64,000 nucleotides of DNA, from positions 2,774,558-2,838,557 of the forward strand of contig JAQFVV010012534.1 of NCBI GenBank assembly GCA_028023455.1, written 5' to 3'. Positions 1-11,310 of the stretch are shown here, piece after piece (position 1 is the first letter of the stretch; every line of letters starts with the position of its first letter). The position numbers and the translations under genes were made by a program. Below the pieces are notes generated by a model, which saw nothing but the letters and a program-made list of their open reading frames with translations, did not search any database and was not told the DNA's origin. The DNA comes from Epiperipatus broadwayi (Eukaryota > Onychophora > Udeonychophora > Euonychophora > Peripatidae).

Positions 1-1
1 A

Positions 2-1536
2 TTGGGGACTTACGAGAGTGTTTTCTCGGACAAGCCGGGAGTAATCAAGGGGTACGAACACCGAATCCGGTTGAACACCAGCAACCCATATCAAACTAGG
101 GCGTACCCAATCCCTTTCCAATACCGTAAGGAGATTGAAACTCAGCTGGAGCAGATGATAGAGTGGGGGGTTATTTCAAAGTGTACCTCGCCATACAACA
201 ACCCCATCTTAGCCGTAAAAAAGGGTGACGGATCGATACGATTGTGCCTCGATGCCAGACAACTGAACAAGGTGACAATTCCAGATACAAACGCTCCGCC
301 CATCATGAGCGAACTGATGACAAGATTTCAGAACAAGCGAATCTTTTCCACTATGGACTTAACAAATAGCTACTGGCAAATGAGCCTCCACCCCGACGAT
401 CGAAAATACACCACATTCAAACATAACGGACGGACGTACCAATTTAATCGCGTGCCTTTTGGATTAAAGAATAGTGGTGCAGGCTTAGTGCATTGCCTGG
501 ACCAAACCCTATCAGATGAAGTTAAGAAATTTGTCACGATGTACGTAGACGATATCATTATAGCGTCTGAAGACATAGAGGAGCATTGTCGGCACTTAGA
601 AATGCTGCTCCGCGAATGCGAACAGAAGGGAATAAAAATAAACCTAAAAAAAGCCACTTTGCGACCCAGGAAGTCAAGTTCTTGGGACATATCATAAGCC
701 AGGAGGGAATACTTCCGATCTCCCGAAAAGATCCAGGCCATCCAAGAATTCCCTGCTCCGAAGAAGAGAAAGGATATTAAAGCATTCCTCGGAATGTGCA
801 CCTTCTACAACAAATTTTATGAAAACTTCTCCCATGATATGGAACCCCTATTACAATTGTTAAGAAAGGAGCAAGCGTGGAGATGGGACGAGAGACGGGA
901 ACGGAGTTTCCAGAGGGTGAAGGAAGGATTTTTAAAACAGACCATATTAGCATACCCAGACTTGACCAGACATTTTGGGTACAGACGGACAGTAGTGACA
1001 TTGGGCTAGGAGCCACGTTGTACCAAAAGGGACCGGATGGAGAACAAAGGGTGTTGGCATTCATTAGCCGACTACTCAAAGATCCCGAACGAAGATACAC
1101 TGTCACCGAACGAGAAGCCCTCGCCATAGTGTGGGCTTTCAAAAAGTTCAGACAGTACCTGGTCGGATCCAAAGTAAGAGTAATTACCGACCATCGGAGT
1201 CTGGAGTTTCTGAATAAAAGTTTTTTGACAAATAATAGGTTAGTGAGGTGGAGCTTGGCCCTGCAGGAGTTCCAATATGAAGTGGAATATTGTAAAGGGA
1301 AGGATAACGTGATCGCGGACACACTGAGCCGTTACCCTGTGGGAACACCGCCAAATGCCGAGGCTGAGGAATTCGCGTACATCGCCGCTACTACCAGGCG
1401 AAGCAGGGAGGGTGAGTTTAGTGCAAACAACATTCGGAGGGGTCAGAACGAGGATGAAGAATGCCAACAAATAATACGATACCTACGTGAGAGGAGGCCA
1501 AAGGCAGGGTCCGACCAAAAAAAGGAAGAGACAGGG
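2..1536 (+). pseudogene. pol: gypsy pol: reverse transcriptase and RNase H, frameshifted
   Basis: Copies element RNA into DNA. The first frame (2-697) holds the RT fingers and palm: LCLDARQLNK near residue 80, FSTMDL with the first catalytic Asp, VPFGL, and YVDD at about 541-552 giving the other two Asp. The thumb and connection (EVKFLGHIIS, then IKAFLG) follow in other frames at about 660-970. RNase H lies at about 980-1330, with TDSSDIGLGA, TEREALA, TDHRSL and VIADTLSRYP supplying the D-E-D-D residues. Frame changes occur near 655 (A7 run), 720, 975 (TTTTGGG) and at 1517-1540 (A7 and G7 runs). The 5' end is cut by the window. As written the protein cannot be made in one piece; family assignment is firm. 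Confidence 0.88.
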
Positions 1537-1538
1537 GG

Positions 1539-2637
1539 GGTCTGTTATGGAAATATCGGGACCAGTGCATTATTCTGGAAGGAATAGTCCAAAGGAAAAC
1601 AGGGAATGGGAAACAAACCCGCATTGTAATACCGAAGGGAATGCGGGATCGAATGGTTGATGAGACCCATCAGGAACGTGGCCATTACGGAACAAGCAAG
1701 ACTGAGGGGTACCTTAGTAATTGGTTTTACTGGCCAGGGATGCACCACGACATTGCCAGAAGACTACGGGAGTGTGAGATTTGTGCGAGGACAAAACCGT
1801 TAAATCGGTCGAATGAAGGACCTCAGATACCGATCATCGTCCGGGAACCAAACCACACCCTGGCTATTGATTATTACGGGCCATTGCCGATGTTTGGGGG
1901 GAAGAGGTATTTGCTGGTCACATATGATTTGTGCTCCAAAATGGTCGCTGCGTACCCCATGGCCCGGGCTAATGCAAACCAGACCATCAAACTGTTGGAA
2001 ACCAAACAATTTCCCATCATCGGGAAACCTAAGTGCCTTTTATTCGGATCATGGCACACCATTTGTATCAAAGATGTGGAGGCGATGGGTGAACAAAACT
2101 GGGATCAAACATCATATGATGTCTATCCGGAACCCGCAGAGTAACCCATGCGAGCGGGTGATGCGGGAGTTGGGGCAGCTATTCCGCGTGTACACTGCAG
2201 GAGATCATCGGAAATGGGTTCGGGAGATTCCCCGGATTACTGAAATGATAAATACCTCAAAGAATGAGTCCACTGGACTTGAACCAAGTCGACTCTATTA
2301 TGGACGACCTATACCGTATCCTTACAAGGATAGACCCTCGATCCGAACAGGAAGAGTTGATCGAAAACATGACAACCAGATAGCATTACGGAGATTTGAA
2401 CATATGGGGGAAAAGCGAAGGCAGACCAATAGGCCAATCCGAAACACGTTCACTGTGGGAGACAGAGTTATGGTAAGAGCAAATCCGGTCAGTCGACCGG
2501 AACAGCACATATTCAAGAAATTCCTCGACATCTATGAGGGCCCATATGAAATCGTCGGGGCATATGGGAATAATGCCTTTGCACTGGGCCAAGGAAAGGG
2601 AACATTTAATGCGAGGGCACTGAAGAGGGCCGAATAA
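1539..2637 (+). pseudogene. gypsy integrase, frameshifted once
   Basis: Inserts element DNA into the genome. The open frame picks up immediately after the G7 run at 1534-1540. The HHCC zinc domain is visible (HQERGH, then CEICARTK). The catalytic core has LAIDYYGPLP with the first Asp, SDHGTPF with the second Asp, and PQSNPCERVMRELG with the Glu, so the DDE triad is complete. A frame change near 2038 falls in a TTTT run between the two Asp motifs. The C-terminal part (FTVGDRVMVRANP, YEGPYEIVGAYG) resembles the usual gypsy GPY/F-like tail. The frame ends in TAA at 2635-2637, about 65 bases before the purine tract that precedes the proposed LTR. Confidence 0.85.
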
Positions 2638-2656
2638 CTTGGCTCCTTCTCAGAGC

Positions 2657-2681
2657 TAAAATCCGCAATCCTCGGATTTTA
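2657..2681 (+). other. 9-bp stem hairpin after the integrase stop
   Basis: TAAAATCCG (2657-2665) and CGGATTTTA (2673-2681) are perfect inverted repeats around a 7-base loop. It lies between the pol stop and the purine-rich AGGCGGGAAG tract at 2691-2700. It could form in the element RNA near the 3' end; the role is unknown. Confidence 0.6.
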
Positions 2682-2703
2682 CTCTACACCAGGCGGGAAG
2701 ATA

Positions 2704-4649
2704 TGTAACAGAATAGCGTTACATAGGGCTTGAACCTAGGAAAGTTAAATATATATTAACGACGAAATAAATGACAGGTACAAAACTTTTTAAAAAAAAA
2801 AGCGATCTTGTTTTAAGAATAAACGAGAAACAGCCGTGTCTAAAGCAGATCGCAGCTATACATGAGTACCTGTCAGATTTATTGAAATAAAATTAAAAGA
2901 GTTTTTATTTTGTGAGGAATTAATTTATTATAATCATTATTTGTCAAGTTTGCTTTTTTGTTATTTCATTTTAAAAGAAAAAGAGAATGTTCGAGAACAA
3001 ATTAGAAAATTTATTAAATCATTTTGAACAAAAAGGAAAAAAAAAATAATAAGTAAATTAATTAATCTGCAATAGGTAAAAAAAAATTCCAAGCGATCTA
3101 AGATATTTTGAATGGGGGGCAATTAGTAGAGTCAAATTTAGAGAAGTTGAAACAATAAGCAGGATGTATGTTGGTAAAGTCTAGATAACAATCCAAATTT
3201 AGAAACAGAGGTGATAAAAAGTGTACACTGCTATTGTACTACTTAGACTTCTGACTCCGGCTAAAACAATATGTAAGAAAAATGGAAAAACTAAATTAAA
3301 TTCCCACGTGGTGCAAATGTCACAGAAACTATTAAATAAAGAGGATCCTTGATTAGCAAATAAGAACTAATGACTTATGAGTGCATGATAGAGATTGGAG
3401 GAAAAATTCAAGGTGTCACGGCGGGAAAGAAGAGAGAAGAAAAACGCAAGACGGAACGGGGGAGAAAAAAAAATTGAAAGTTGTTGAAGGCGAAATCAAG
3501 TTGAATTGTAGCGGAAAGTATTATTAATTTTTTTGCGGAGCTTCCGATTAAGACTTGGACTTCCTAACCTACCCTTGTGTAATATCGTAGCCGAAATGCG
3601 TTGCTGAATCCAAAATTCACGGCTTGGCCGCCGAACCTTCGCACCTGGCACTGCTGATCGTCCTAGAATGCTCTCAACCTCGGAGAAAATGAACTCAAGG
3701 ACCACACACGCCCTGGAACCCTCACCCAGAGCCGACATGCAGAATTAATAAAACATCGCTCAGGATCCCATTACAGTCTTCTCCTCCCCAGGTAGTTATC
3801 TTTTAACATTTGCTTACACATTCATGCACCAGATAAAATACTTTAAAGTGGAGAACGATTTACAAACATTAAGTATAAAATGATTAAATTGCTAATGACC
3901 AACCGAAAAACTAAAGAACTCAACCAGTATAATATGTACAATTAATACTCAGCCGAGATCTATGTAAGTTAAGACTCGCTTCCGTAATTGTGTTATCTAG
4001 ACTTACTAAATAATATATCTGCATAATAATTTTATTTACCAAGTTTACAAATAAATCATTCACTTAATTAATGTTTCTTTTATTGATCGCTTGGAATTTC
4101 AAATTTATTTATCCAATGTTGAATGAGTGCGGGAGTGATCTATTTTATATAATTTGAATGGGTGCATTTAATATGTTAGTTAAACGTTAAGTATATTTAT
4201 AGCATTTATAATTGTCGTACCATTCTTAGGTTAAGTTTAAGTTTTGGGAGATTTATTTTGGGGGATATAGGGCGGGCCTAACCATGATAAAGGTATGTCA
4301 ATAGTGTGTTAAGAGTAATGAGCGATATAGTTCGGAAATAGTGGCTGTGTTCATTTCTTGCTGTCCGCTGGAGCGATGCTTGGGCATGTTCTGTGGTATA
4401 GTTGAGTGAGCGTGTGCACGTGCGTGGCGAGCTTGTAAAGGTTCTCCTGGCGCCTATTACTCGGATTCAATCTGAATCTAGGTATGAAACAAATAAAACG
4501 TACGTGTATATGTGTTTGAAACTATTTGCACAAAACATTATGTAACCCCGGACGACAGAACACAGCGGGTTCGTAAAAAAAGGGAATCGTCAACAGAAAA
4601 GCCAAAAGGAGAATAGTGTCCGCAGTAACAGTAGGACTAGCGGGTTACA
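2704..4649 (+). repeat. Probable 3' LTR of the gypsy element
   Basis: The left edge TGTAAC (2704) directly follows a purine-rich stretch, and the right edge GTTACA (4649) is its exact inverse, as expected for LTR ends. An AATAAA near 4493 fits a polyadenylation signal about 150 bases before the end. At about 1.95 kb this is long for a gypsy LTR. An alternative is a short LTR at 4541-4649, bounded by TGTAACCC and GGGTTACA, with a 1.9-kb 3' untranslated region. No convincing coding sequence was found inside; the 80-residue minus-strand frame at 3496-3738 resembles nothing I know. Confidence 0.5.
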
Positions 4650-4850
4650 ATACATACATAAACTTTAAATTAAACATTATTGTCCAATATATATAATTAT
4701 GATTTGATACTCTGCCATTTTAAATATTAATGTAAAAAATACTAAAACAGAGTTTAAATTTAAAATTTAGTAAGATTTATTGTACCAAGTATACTTTACA
4801 AAGGTAGTAAATCCCTTTCTGTCCAGACTATGAATCAAAAGAACTCTAAA

Positions 4851-5529
4851 TGTTGAAGCAAGGATCAAGAATAGAATGAATCCACCCATTTTGGGAGCTC
4901 TGCTATTTATTAGCATATCTGTGTCAATTTTGTTTGTCATTCAGAGTGAAATTAATTTATCAGCCAGTTTAAATATGGCATGTAAGAGTTATTAAACTGA
5001 TAATCAATTATACAAAGTTGAAGTGAGCATCTCTCTTTTAACATCTTGATTGCAATAATTAAATAAGATTTAATATGTAAACATTAAATTAAAGATAGCT
5101 CAATGTATATAAAAATAAATAACCCATCACAAGTCTAATAAATTAATTTCACTTTGAATTACCAACAATGTTGACAATGATATGCTTATAAACATCAGAG
5201 CTCTCAAACATATTTGACCATTTGTTCAATATTTAGAGTGCTTTTCATTCTTAGCCTGGGGAGGAAGTAATTTATTCCCTTTATTTACATATACATTGAG
5301 CTAAGTTCATATTAAATCTTAATTAATTATTGCAATCAAGGTATTAGAAGAGAGATGCTAACTAGGTTTGTATAATTAATTATGAGTTTAATAACTTTTA
5401 AGTGCCATATTCCATCTGACTAATACATTTATTTCACTCTGAAAGACCAATAATGATGATAAAAGTATGCTTATAAACATCAGAGCATCCAAGAATAGAT
5501 GAATTCATTCTATTTTTAATTTTAGTTCA

Positions 5530-5532
<3 letters not shown>
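4851..5532. repeat. Foldback element with ~250-270 bp arms
   Basis: The left arm (4851-5120) and right arm (5283-5532) are imperfect inverted repeats along their whole length. Matching blocks include TCAGAGTGAAAT in the left arm against ATTTCACTCTGA in the right, and GATTGCAATAATTAA against its inverse. The 160-bp centre (5121-5282) carries a further partial copy (ATGCTTATAAACATCAGAGC) of a right-arm block, so the structure is composite. It has no coding capacity. It could be a MITE-like or foldback transposon, or an inverted dimer of an interspersed repeat. Confidence 0.75.

Positions 5533-5564
<32 letters not shown>
5522..5564. repeat. Compound CA/TA microsatellite
   Basis: A run of CA repeats passes into a run of TA repeats, right at the outer end of the foldback arm. 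Confidence 0.85.
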
Positions 5565-5695
5565 ATCAAAATTACCCCAAATTCACAACTCAGCCAGACT
5601 AGACAAAGGAAATAAACTCTAAGGCACAACCAATGGTTTCATGATACAAACAGATTTCTCAAAGTTAAGAAGTATAAGATAACAACATATTTATA

Positions 5696-6890
5696 CTAAA
5701 TATTACTCACAATTCCACTTCTATCCCATACACCTTTAATATTAAAATAACTTTTAAATAAGTTAATTGCTTCAGTATCATAAATTTTCAGTAATAAAGA
5801 TTCTTTAATTCTTCTTTTTATTTCCTTTTCTCTCAAAGAAGACAACCTTAACCTTATCAAAATTAATAGGGAGGCCTGTATTTTTTTCATGGATATATAA
5901 AACAGAACTGAAATATTTATTTTTACCCCTACTTTTATGTACCTTTAACTACTCTGATGTACAAAAACAAGGGATAATATATACTACACCAGGAATAGTC
6001 TTTCTATCAAATTTTTTTTGTATTATTTAATAAGTTATTCAAAGTAATACCCCTTTTTCAAGCAATTTTCTTATTTTCAAACACATTACTATTCTTACAT
6101 ACAATTCTATAAGAAGACAATTTAATTTTCAAAGTAATAAAATTATATTTTTCTTTATCCTCTACATAATTACAAAAAAATATTAGTATTAAATAAAATA
6201 CTTTTAATAGTAACCAACACTCAAATAATCTTGATAAAATTCAACTTTTTGAAACAAAGCTACTTCATTAGAATTATTTAAAGTTTTATTTATATAACAA
6301 TAATTTCTGAAAGAAGTTACTTTATGAGATACAGATTGATAGCTATCAGGTTTAATTATAGAATTTAATTTTTTACTCTTAACATAATGATTACATATCA
6401 AACAATTATTCTTTAAGTTTGTAATCACCAAAAAAATCTAAAAAAAATTAATTTAACAAAATCTAATCCCCCTCCTTCTACAACATATTTTATAGAAGGA
6501 TCAAAACAATTAAACCCATTTATCAACTCTTTCAATTTATATTCTCAACTCCAAACAAACAATCATCAACATATCTAACAAATAACTTTAAATATAAATA
6601 GTCCTTCTTAATAATAATTTTCTCTTCCAAATAATTAATATAAAATGAACAATTTAACGGAGAAATAATATAACTTATTATCCACCCTTTCTTAATCTTA
6701 TAAAAATTACCATTATAAGTAAAATATATAAAATCCTCCAATCATAAAAGAAAATCTTTAATAATTATAATCTTATTCTTTGACAAAGATCTATGTTTAA
6801 CCAACACAGACATAAGAATATTAATACTGTTTAATCTATTAAGAGATTGATACATATTCTCAATAACACACAGATGTTAAACTCTCTATA
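5696..6890 (-). pseudogene. Penelope-like element, RT plus GIY-YIG endonuclease, decayed
   Basis: Read on the minus strand from about 6890 downward. The RT part includes FIYFTYNGNFYKIKKG, degenerate ISPLNCSFYINYLEE and RYVDDCLFG (YVDD at 6562-6573), then a block ending near 6440. A Cys-rich spot (NNCLICNHY, about 6400) precedes a GIY-YIG-like stretch with GVVYIIPCFC at about 5961-5990, an HEKNTGLPINFDKVKVV block and KRRIKESLLLKIYDTEAIN (about 5740-5820). This RT then GIY-YIG order is diagnostic of Penelope-like elements, where the nuclease nicks the target. Stops and frameshifts are many (for example a TAG just after CFCTSE), and the region between RT and the Cys motif looks shortened. Element ends were not identified. 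Confidence 0.7.
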
Positions 6891-7010
6891 CAGTAGCTAC
6901 ACTCAGTGTAAGCCAAAGTAATCAATGGATGCAAAAAAGTTTGTGCATAAAAGTGGGAATCATGTGAGTTTAGTGGTTATTCTCAATATTAAACTATCAA
7001 ATGCCTTATT
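6855..7010 (+). repeat. Dispersed ~145-bp repeat, copy 1 (most diverged)
   Basis: It shares a core (ATCAATGGATGCAA, then TTTGTGCATAAAA) with copies near 8776 and 9231. No box A or box B promoter is clear, so its class is unknown. Confidence 0.6.
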
Positions 7011-7041
7011 ATTTTCCATTTTAAAATTAATATTAATGGTA

Positions 7042-7309
7042 CTTTAGTATTAAAGCTGCAACACAGAGCATTTATTAGTCCAGTTATGCCTGTTCACATT
7101 CATATCAATCCACTGATAACTTTGTAATCTTGGGATCTGACCAAAATAATGTGTACATGAATCTTGTACATGACTTTCTTTAGCAAAAAAAATGTGTACA
7201 TGGATCTTGTACATGGTATTTTGGCAAGATTTACAAAGTTATTGGGAGGTTGATATGAATGTGAGCAGCGCTGTATGTCTAATACATTCTCCATGTTGCA
7301 GGACTAAAG
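7042..7309. repeat. Foldback/MITE-like element with ~110-bp arms
   Basis: The ends read CTTTAG at 7042 and CTAAAG at 7309. The arms share CTGCAAC, TATTAG, TCACATTCATATCAA, ATAACTTTGTAA and CCAAAATA in inverted order. The centre instead holds a direct pair of TGTACATG-ATCTTGTACATG blocks (about 7150-7173 and 7195-7216). It has no coding capacity: the small minus-strand frame at 7100-7294 only follows from the palindrome. This fits a non-autonomous DNA transposon, but no target-site duplication was clear. Confidence 0.7.
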
Positions 7310-7398
7310 ATAAATAAAAATAAAAACATAATATATTTATCATTTTCATTAAGAAATGTATAATTTTAAACAAGACATTCAAATATGTATGACTTAGA

Positions 7399-7743
7399 CA
7401 CTAACAACTTTTAAAAACATTTAAAATAAAAATAAAAGTGATTTACAAACTTAATGAAATGACAGCATTACACAAAAAAATGGTTAATTAAAATACACAC
7501 TAAACAAACAGTAAATGATTTTAGTTTTTAAATAATATTTATAAAAAGACATTAACTATAGATACAACTTTCACACTAACAACTTTTAAGAATGACATTT
7601 CCAATCAAAAAAAAAAAGTGATTTGCGATCTTAATGAAATAACGCCATTACACAAAAAATTGTTACTAAACAAACAGTAAATGATTTTGGTTTTAAATAA
7701 TATTTATAAAAATGCATTAAGTATACTCATATGATATTCACCA
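7399..7743. repeat. Tandem duplication, unit ~175 bp, two copies
   Basis: Copy one starts at 7399 and copy two at 7574, both with CACTAACAACTTTTAA. Both contain AATGAAAT, GCATTACAC or CCATTACAC, and ACAAACAGTAAATGATTTT. Copy two lacks a short piece. The unit is noncoding. Confidence 0.8.
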
Positions 7744-7844
7744 TGTAATATATAACAGTTGCCTTGAAATAAAAAAATTAATATTACCACAAAAAATGGA
7801 GATCTGTGCTAAAAAATTTTTGTCCAAAAATGTAGCACATGATT

Positions 7845-8180
7845 GCAGAGTATGCTGGGATTTTCAACAGAAATGCTAATAAACATATTTTTTATAAATA
7901 AATTAAACCCAAAAAATGAAACAAAAACTACAAAAAAATACATATTAATTATGAGACTGAAAATGTCGAAGTATTACAAAAAAATTGGATTTAGTTGATA
8001 AAGAAAAACACAATCCCACACATACTGGGATATTCAACAGAAATGCTAATAAAGGTATATTTTTGTTATAAATAAATTAAACCAAAAAAAAAAAACTTCA
8101 AAAAAAAAAAAGCGTATTAATTATGAGATTAAAAATGTCAAAGTATCATGAAAAAAAAGATCTAAAGAAAAACACATTTC
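7845..8180. repeat. Tandem duplication, unit ~170 bp, two copies
   Basis: TTCAACAGAAATGCTAATAA recurs at about 7864 and 8034, followed in both by ATAAATAAATTAAACC and TATTAATTATGAGA. This is a separate duplication from the one just upstream. It is noncoding with several long A runs. Confidence 0.8.
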
Positions 8181-8775
8181 TACATGAATACTCGCAGGAT
8201 TTATCTTGAATGTATTCTTTTTAACTAAAAATGAAACTTAATTATATATATATACCAATTGTTAATTTTTTTTAAATGCCCAATAAATTCTAGAATTTTA
8301 TAATAAAATCTTTAATTTTAAAGAAACCTTTCCAGTGGGCATTCCATATCAATATTATATCTACAATGTATATGAAACAGATGTTAATTTTCTTGCTTGA
8401 CAGTATGAAAGCTGTCACATTCACATTTATATACTCTTATTAATAATAACTCAAATGGTATAGAAATTTTAATTTTTTCATTTTTCAAGTGTATCTGATA
8501 GATATTCATAACAATAAAATGGAAATAATCAGAAAAATTTGTTTCATTAATGACTTTAAATTTCAACAATCAATTTTTTGATTTGAACATATAAATTGAT
8601 CAATCATACTTCAGGATACAAATTTCTGAGACTATAATATTCTTTTTCAGCAGATTATGAACAATCACCAAACTATCATGTCATTGCATAAACCAATTGG
8701 ATTTCAAAGCATGGAGTTAAATCATGTAATAATCTTTAAGGATTGCGTTTGACTACATTATTAAAATTTTACATG
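8181..8775. other. No gene seen
   Basis: AT-rich DNA with a short TA run near 8245. The 61-residue minus-strand frame at 8384-8569 shows no known motif. Confidence 0.5.
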
Positions 8776-8917
8776 ATCACTATTTCCTATACTTACACAA
8801 GCTGTTAAAAGGGCAAAACTCTTCATATAGTAGTCCCACCCAATGCAAACCAGACTAATCAATAAATGCAAGAAGGTTTGCACATAAAATCTTTATCTAG
8901 TTGCTACTCCTCCAATG
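8776..8917 (+). repeat. Dispersed ~145-bp repeat, copy 2
   Basis: It aligns with the copy at 9231 from CACTATTTCCTAT through GGGCAAAACTC, GTAGT, GACTAATCAAT and GCAAGAAGGTTTG to the end. Confidence 0.75.
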
Positions 8918-9230
8918 TTCCCAGCCTAATTTCTAGCTTTTGACTTTCATCAGTGAAGAGACTTTTGGATCTGAGAGCATGATACTTAGATCTTAGAATC
9001 TAATGCCATCCTCCTACAGCCATCTTTAAGTTTTTTTACTAAACTATAAAGCTATGAATCCAAAACGAAAATACCATAATGTTTTTTAATCCAAAAATCA
9101 TTTACTTTTATATTCATAAAGTTTGGAACCAGTTCAGAATCTGAATATTTTGGTGTTTTTGGTTCTTTAATAACCATAGCCACCATTATTCTATGGGTAG
9201 GATTAGTATTAAACCACTCAACATCATATA

Positions 9231-9375
9231 ATCATTATTTCCTATGCTTACATAAGCTGGTAAAACAAAGGCAAAACTCTCCATGCAGTAGTGCTACCCA
9301 TTGCAAGCCAGAATAATCAATGGATGTAAGAAGGTTTGTGCATAAAATCCTTATCTAATGCTTACTCATCAAATA
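9231..9375 (+). repeat. Dispersed ~145-bp repeat, copy 3
   Basis: Same orientation as copies 1 and 2. It has the best conserved core: GCAAAACTCTCCATGCAGTA and AATCAATGGATGTAAGAAGG. No flanking duplication was evident. Confidence 0.75.
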
Positions 9376-11189
9376 CCTATTATAAAAATTTATCACAAAG
9401 GATAAACACTTTTTAAAAAAATAATCAATTTTAATATCCTACTTAATTATAGATAGATATAATATGCATAATAACTACTTATTTAATTAATATTCCAGCC
9501 AATCCTTTTTATTTAGATTAAACTTTTGAATTACAAAATAATATAAAGTTTAGCCAATCATTTTATATTACACATATATCTGAACCTATAGCATTATTCT
9601 TCAGTTGCCTCTGACCAATCATTACATTCCTATACTCTTATGTTTTTAACTTCAACTTAAAAAATATTAAACCAACTTCTAATTAAATTTTAAAGTATTA
9701 AATAATTAATAACCTTAGTCATTTTGGTAATTCTGGAAATTAGATGGTTTTGTCTTACACAAAAAGAATAACTGATAAATTTAATAAAGTTTTTTTTTTT
9801 TTAAAAAAAATAATATTTATACTTCTTTTAAATACAGTATTTAAACTTCTCAAGGAAAAAATTTCTTTAGAATTTTAAAGTAAAATCAATAGAAATATTA
9901 TTAAAAAAGCAAAAACAAAATTAAAAATATAAAATAACAAAATACATCAAGAAATAAAAACAATCATATCCTAATAAAGCTTAATAAAGAAAATACTAAA
10001 AATTTATAAAAGTAAAGTTATATATTTTGCTCTAAAAAACTATAAAAATTTGAAAAATTCTATTACTAATAAAAAGACAATAAAGATAATCAAATTTAGT
10101 TGGTATTTATCATGATATAAATAATATAATAGATCAAAGGTTCAAGAAAACTCATAAAAAACTAGATAATCCACTTATATTAATAATACTCAGCCTACAC
10201 ATTAGACATTAGCATTATATTAACAGAGTATAAAAAGTGTTTCTGAGAGATTAGAAAAAAGTTTGATAAAATATTGAAATTCAGAATGTAAACTTAACTA
10301 TCATATTAGCTTTTATTATATATATTTTTCTGTTCAGCTTTTGAAAAATTTAAGAATTATACACTCAGCACAACATGTATTATTTCTGTATTATTCTTTA
10401 TATGAATCTATAAATTCTATCCAACCATTCTTCACTGGAAATGCTTTTCTCTATAAATATCTCTTTGGTATACTCAGAGATTTCTTATATTTCTTTTTAT
10501 ATTTTAATGATTATTTCTGAGATACATAGATCAAGGTTAACAAAACTATAGCAGCTCTATTTTTAGATACATAGAAAGATTTGCTTTCAGAAACAATTTC
10601 AATGTTCAATAATTTTCTAAGAGCACTAAATGATTTAAATTTTTTATATGTCAGCACATATTTCACTACTATATATTGTATGGACTAACTTTATAAATAA
10701 TGAATAGTAATATCTTATAAATGAGATATAAATATTTATTATTATAAAATACAAATTTATCATTTGATCAGATAATATGCAGTAATTAGCTTTAATTATT
10801 AACATAAAAAAAAATCTCATACAGATTAAATATAAAATTTTAATAATATTTATTATACTGAATATACTGTCAATGCTTTCACATCATATTCATAGGCAGT
10901 CATTATGATATTTGCATAATAAATAGCATTAACCCCAAAAAAAACTAATAAAAGCTGTATATTTTTTCAAAATAAATCGAAAAATAAATAAAACTTTGTA
11001 CAATAATTGACAATAAAGTTTTCTTTTACATATATTATATTAGTCAAAATTTTATAAAATTAGAATTTTTTCATTTACTTCAATTGTTATATGTTGATAA
11101 GGTTTAATTTTTTTAATATATAGTAATATATAGGGTATATGAGCACAGACTTTCACATGACCCATTATTTTCCACTCGATCTCGTAACA
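9376..11189. other. AT-rich stretch, no feature recognised
   Basis: It contains poly(A)/poly(T) runs (for example near 9790-9815) and scattered stops in all frames. No TE domain, RNA gene or coherent repeat was recognised. Confidence 0.5.
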
Positions 11190-11310
11190 CTGATACACTT
11201 GAACACATATATTCGAAAAGATAAATAATCATCAATATAAGTATTTCATGCTAAACCAGCAATCATCAGTTGGCCCAGATTACTATCTCTACACATATAT
11301 GCTATAAGTG
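11190..11310 (-). repeat. Partial copy of the foldback family at 53868-54225
   Basis: CATGCTAAACCAGCAATCAT and the following CAGTTGGCCCAG match, in reverse orientation, the block CATGCTGAACCAGCACTCAT of the 54-kb element. A second stretch (CACATATATGCTATAAGTGC) matches its centre. The remaining arm is missing. Confidence 0.6.

Larger units (their letters stand above)
1..4649 (+). mobile_element. Ty3/gypsy LTR retrotransposon, 3' part
   Basis: The window opens inside the pol gene of a Ty3/gypsy-type element. The order is reverse transcriptase, RNase H, zinc-binding integrase, a short untranslated stretch with a hairpin and a purine-rich tract, then a probable 3' LTR. This order (RT-RNase H-IN) is that of Ty3/gypsy, not Ty1/copia. 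The 5' LTR, gag and protease lie outside the window, so the LTR pair and target duplication cannot be checked. The domains are well conserved and better in GC than the flanks, so the insertion looks fairly young; the right border is inferred. Confidence 0.85.

Noticed and set aside
370-2592. Minus-strand frames of 65-181 residues under the gypsy pol
   Set aside because: They are antisense shadows of conserved RT, RNase H and integrase coding sequence and contain no domain.
3496-3738. 80-residue minus-strand frame inside the proposed LTR
   Set aside because: No recognised motif and no supporting context; it may simply reflect the higher GC of the LTR.
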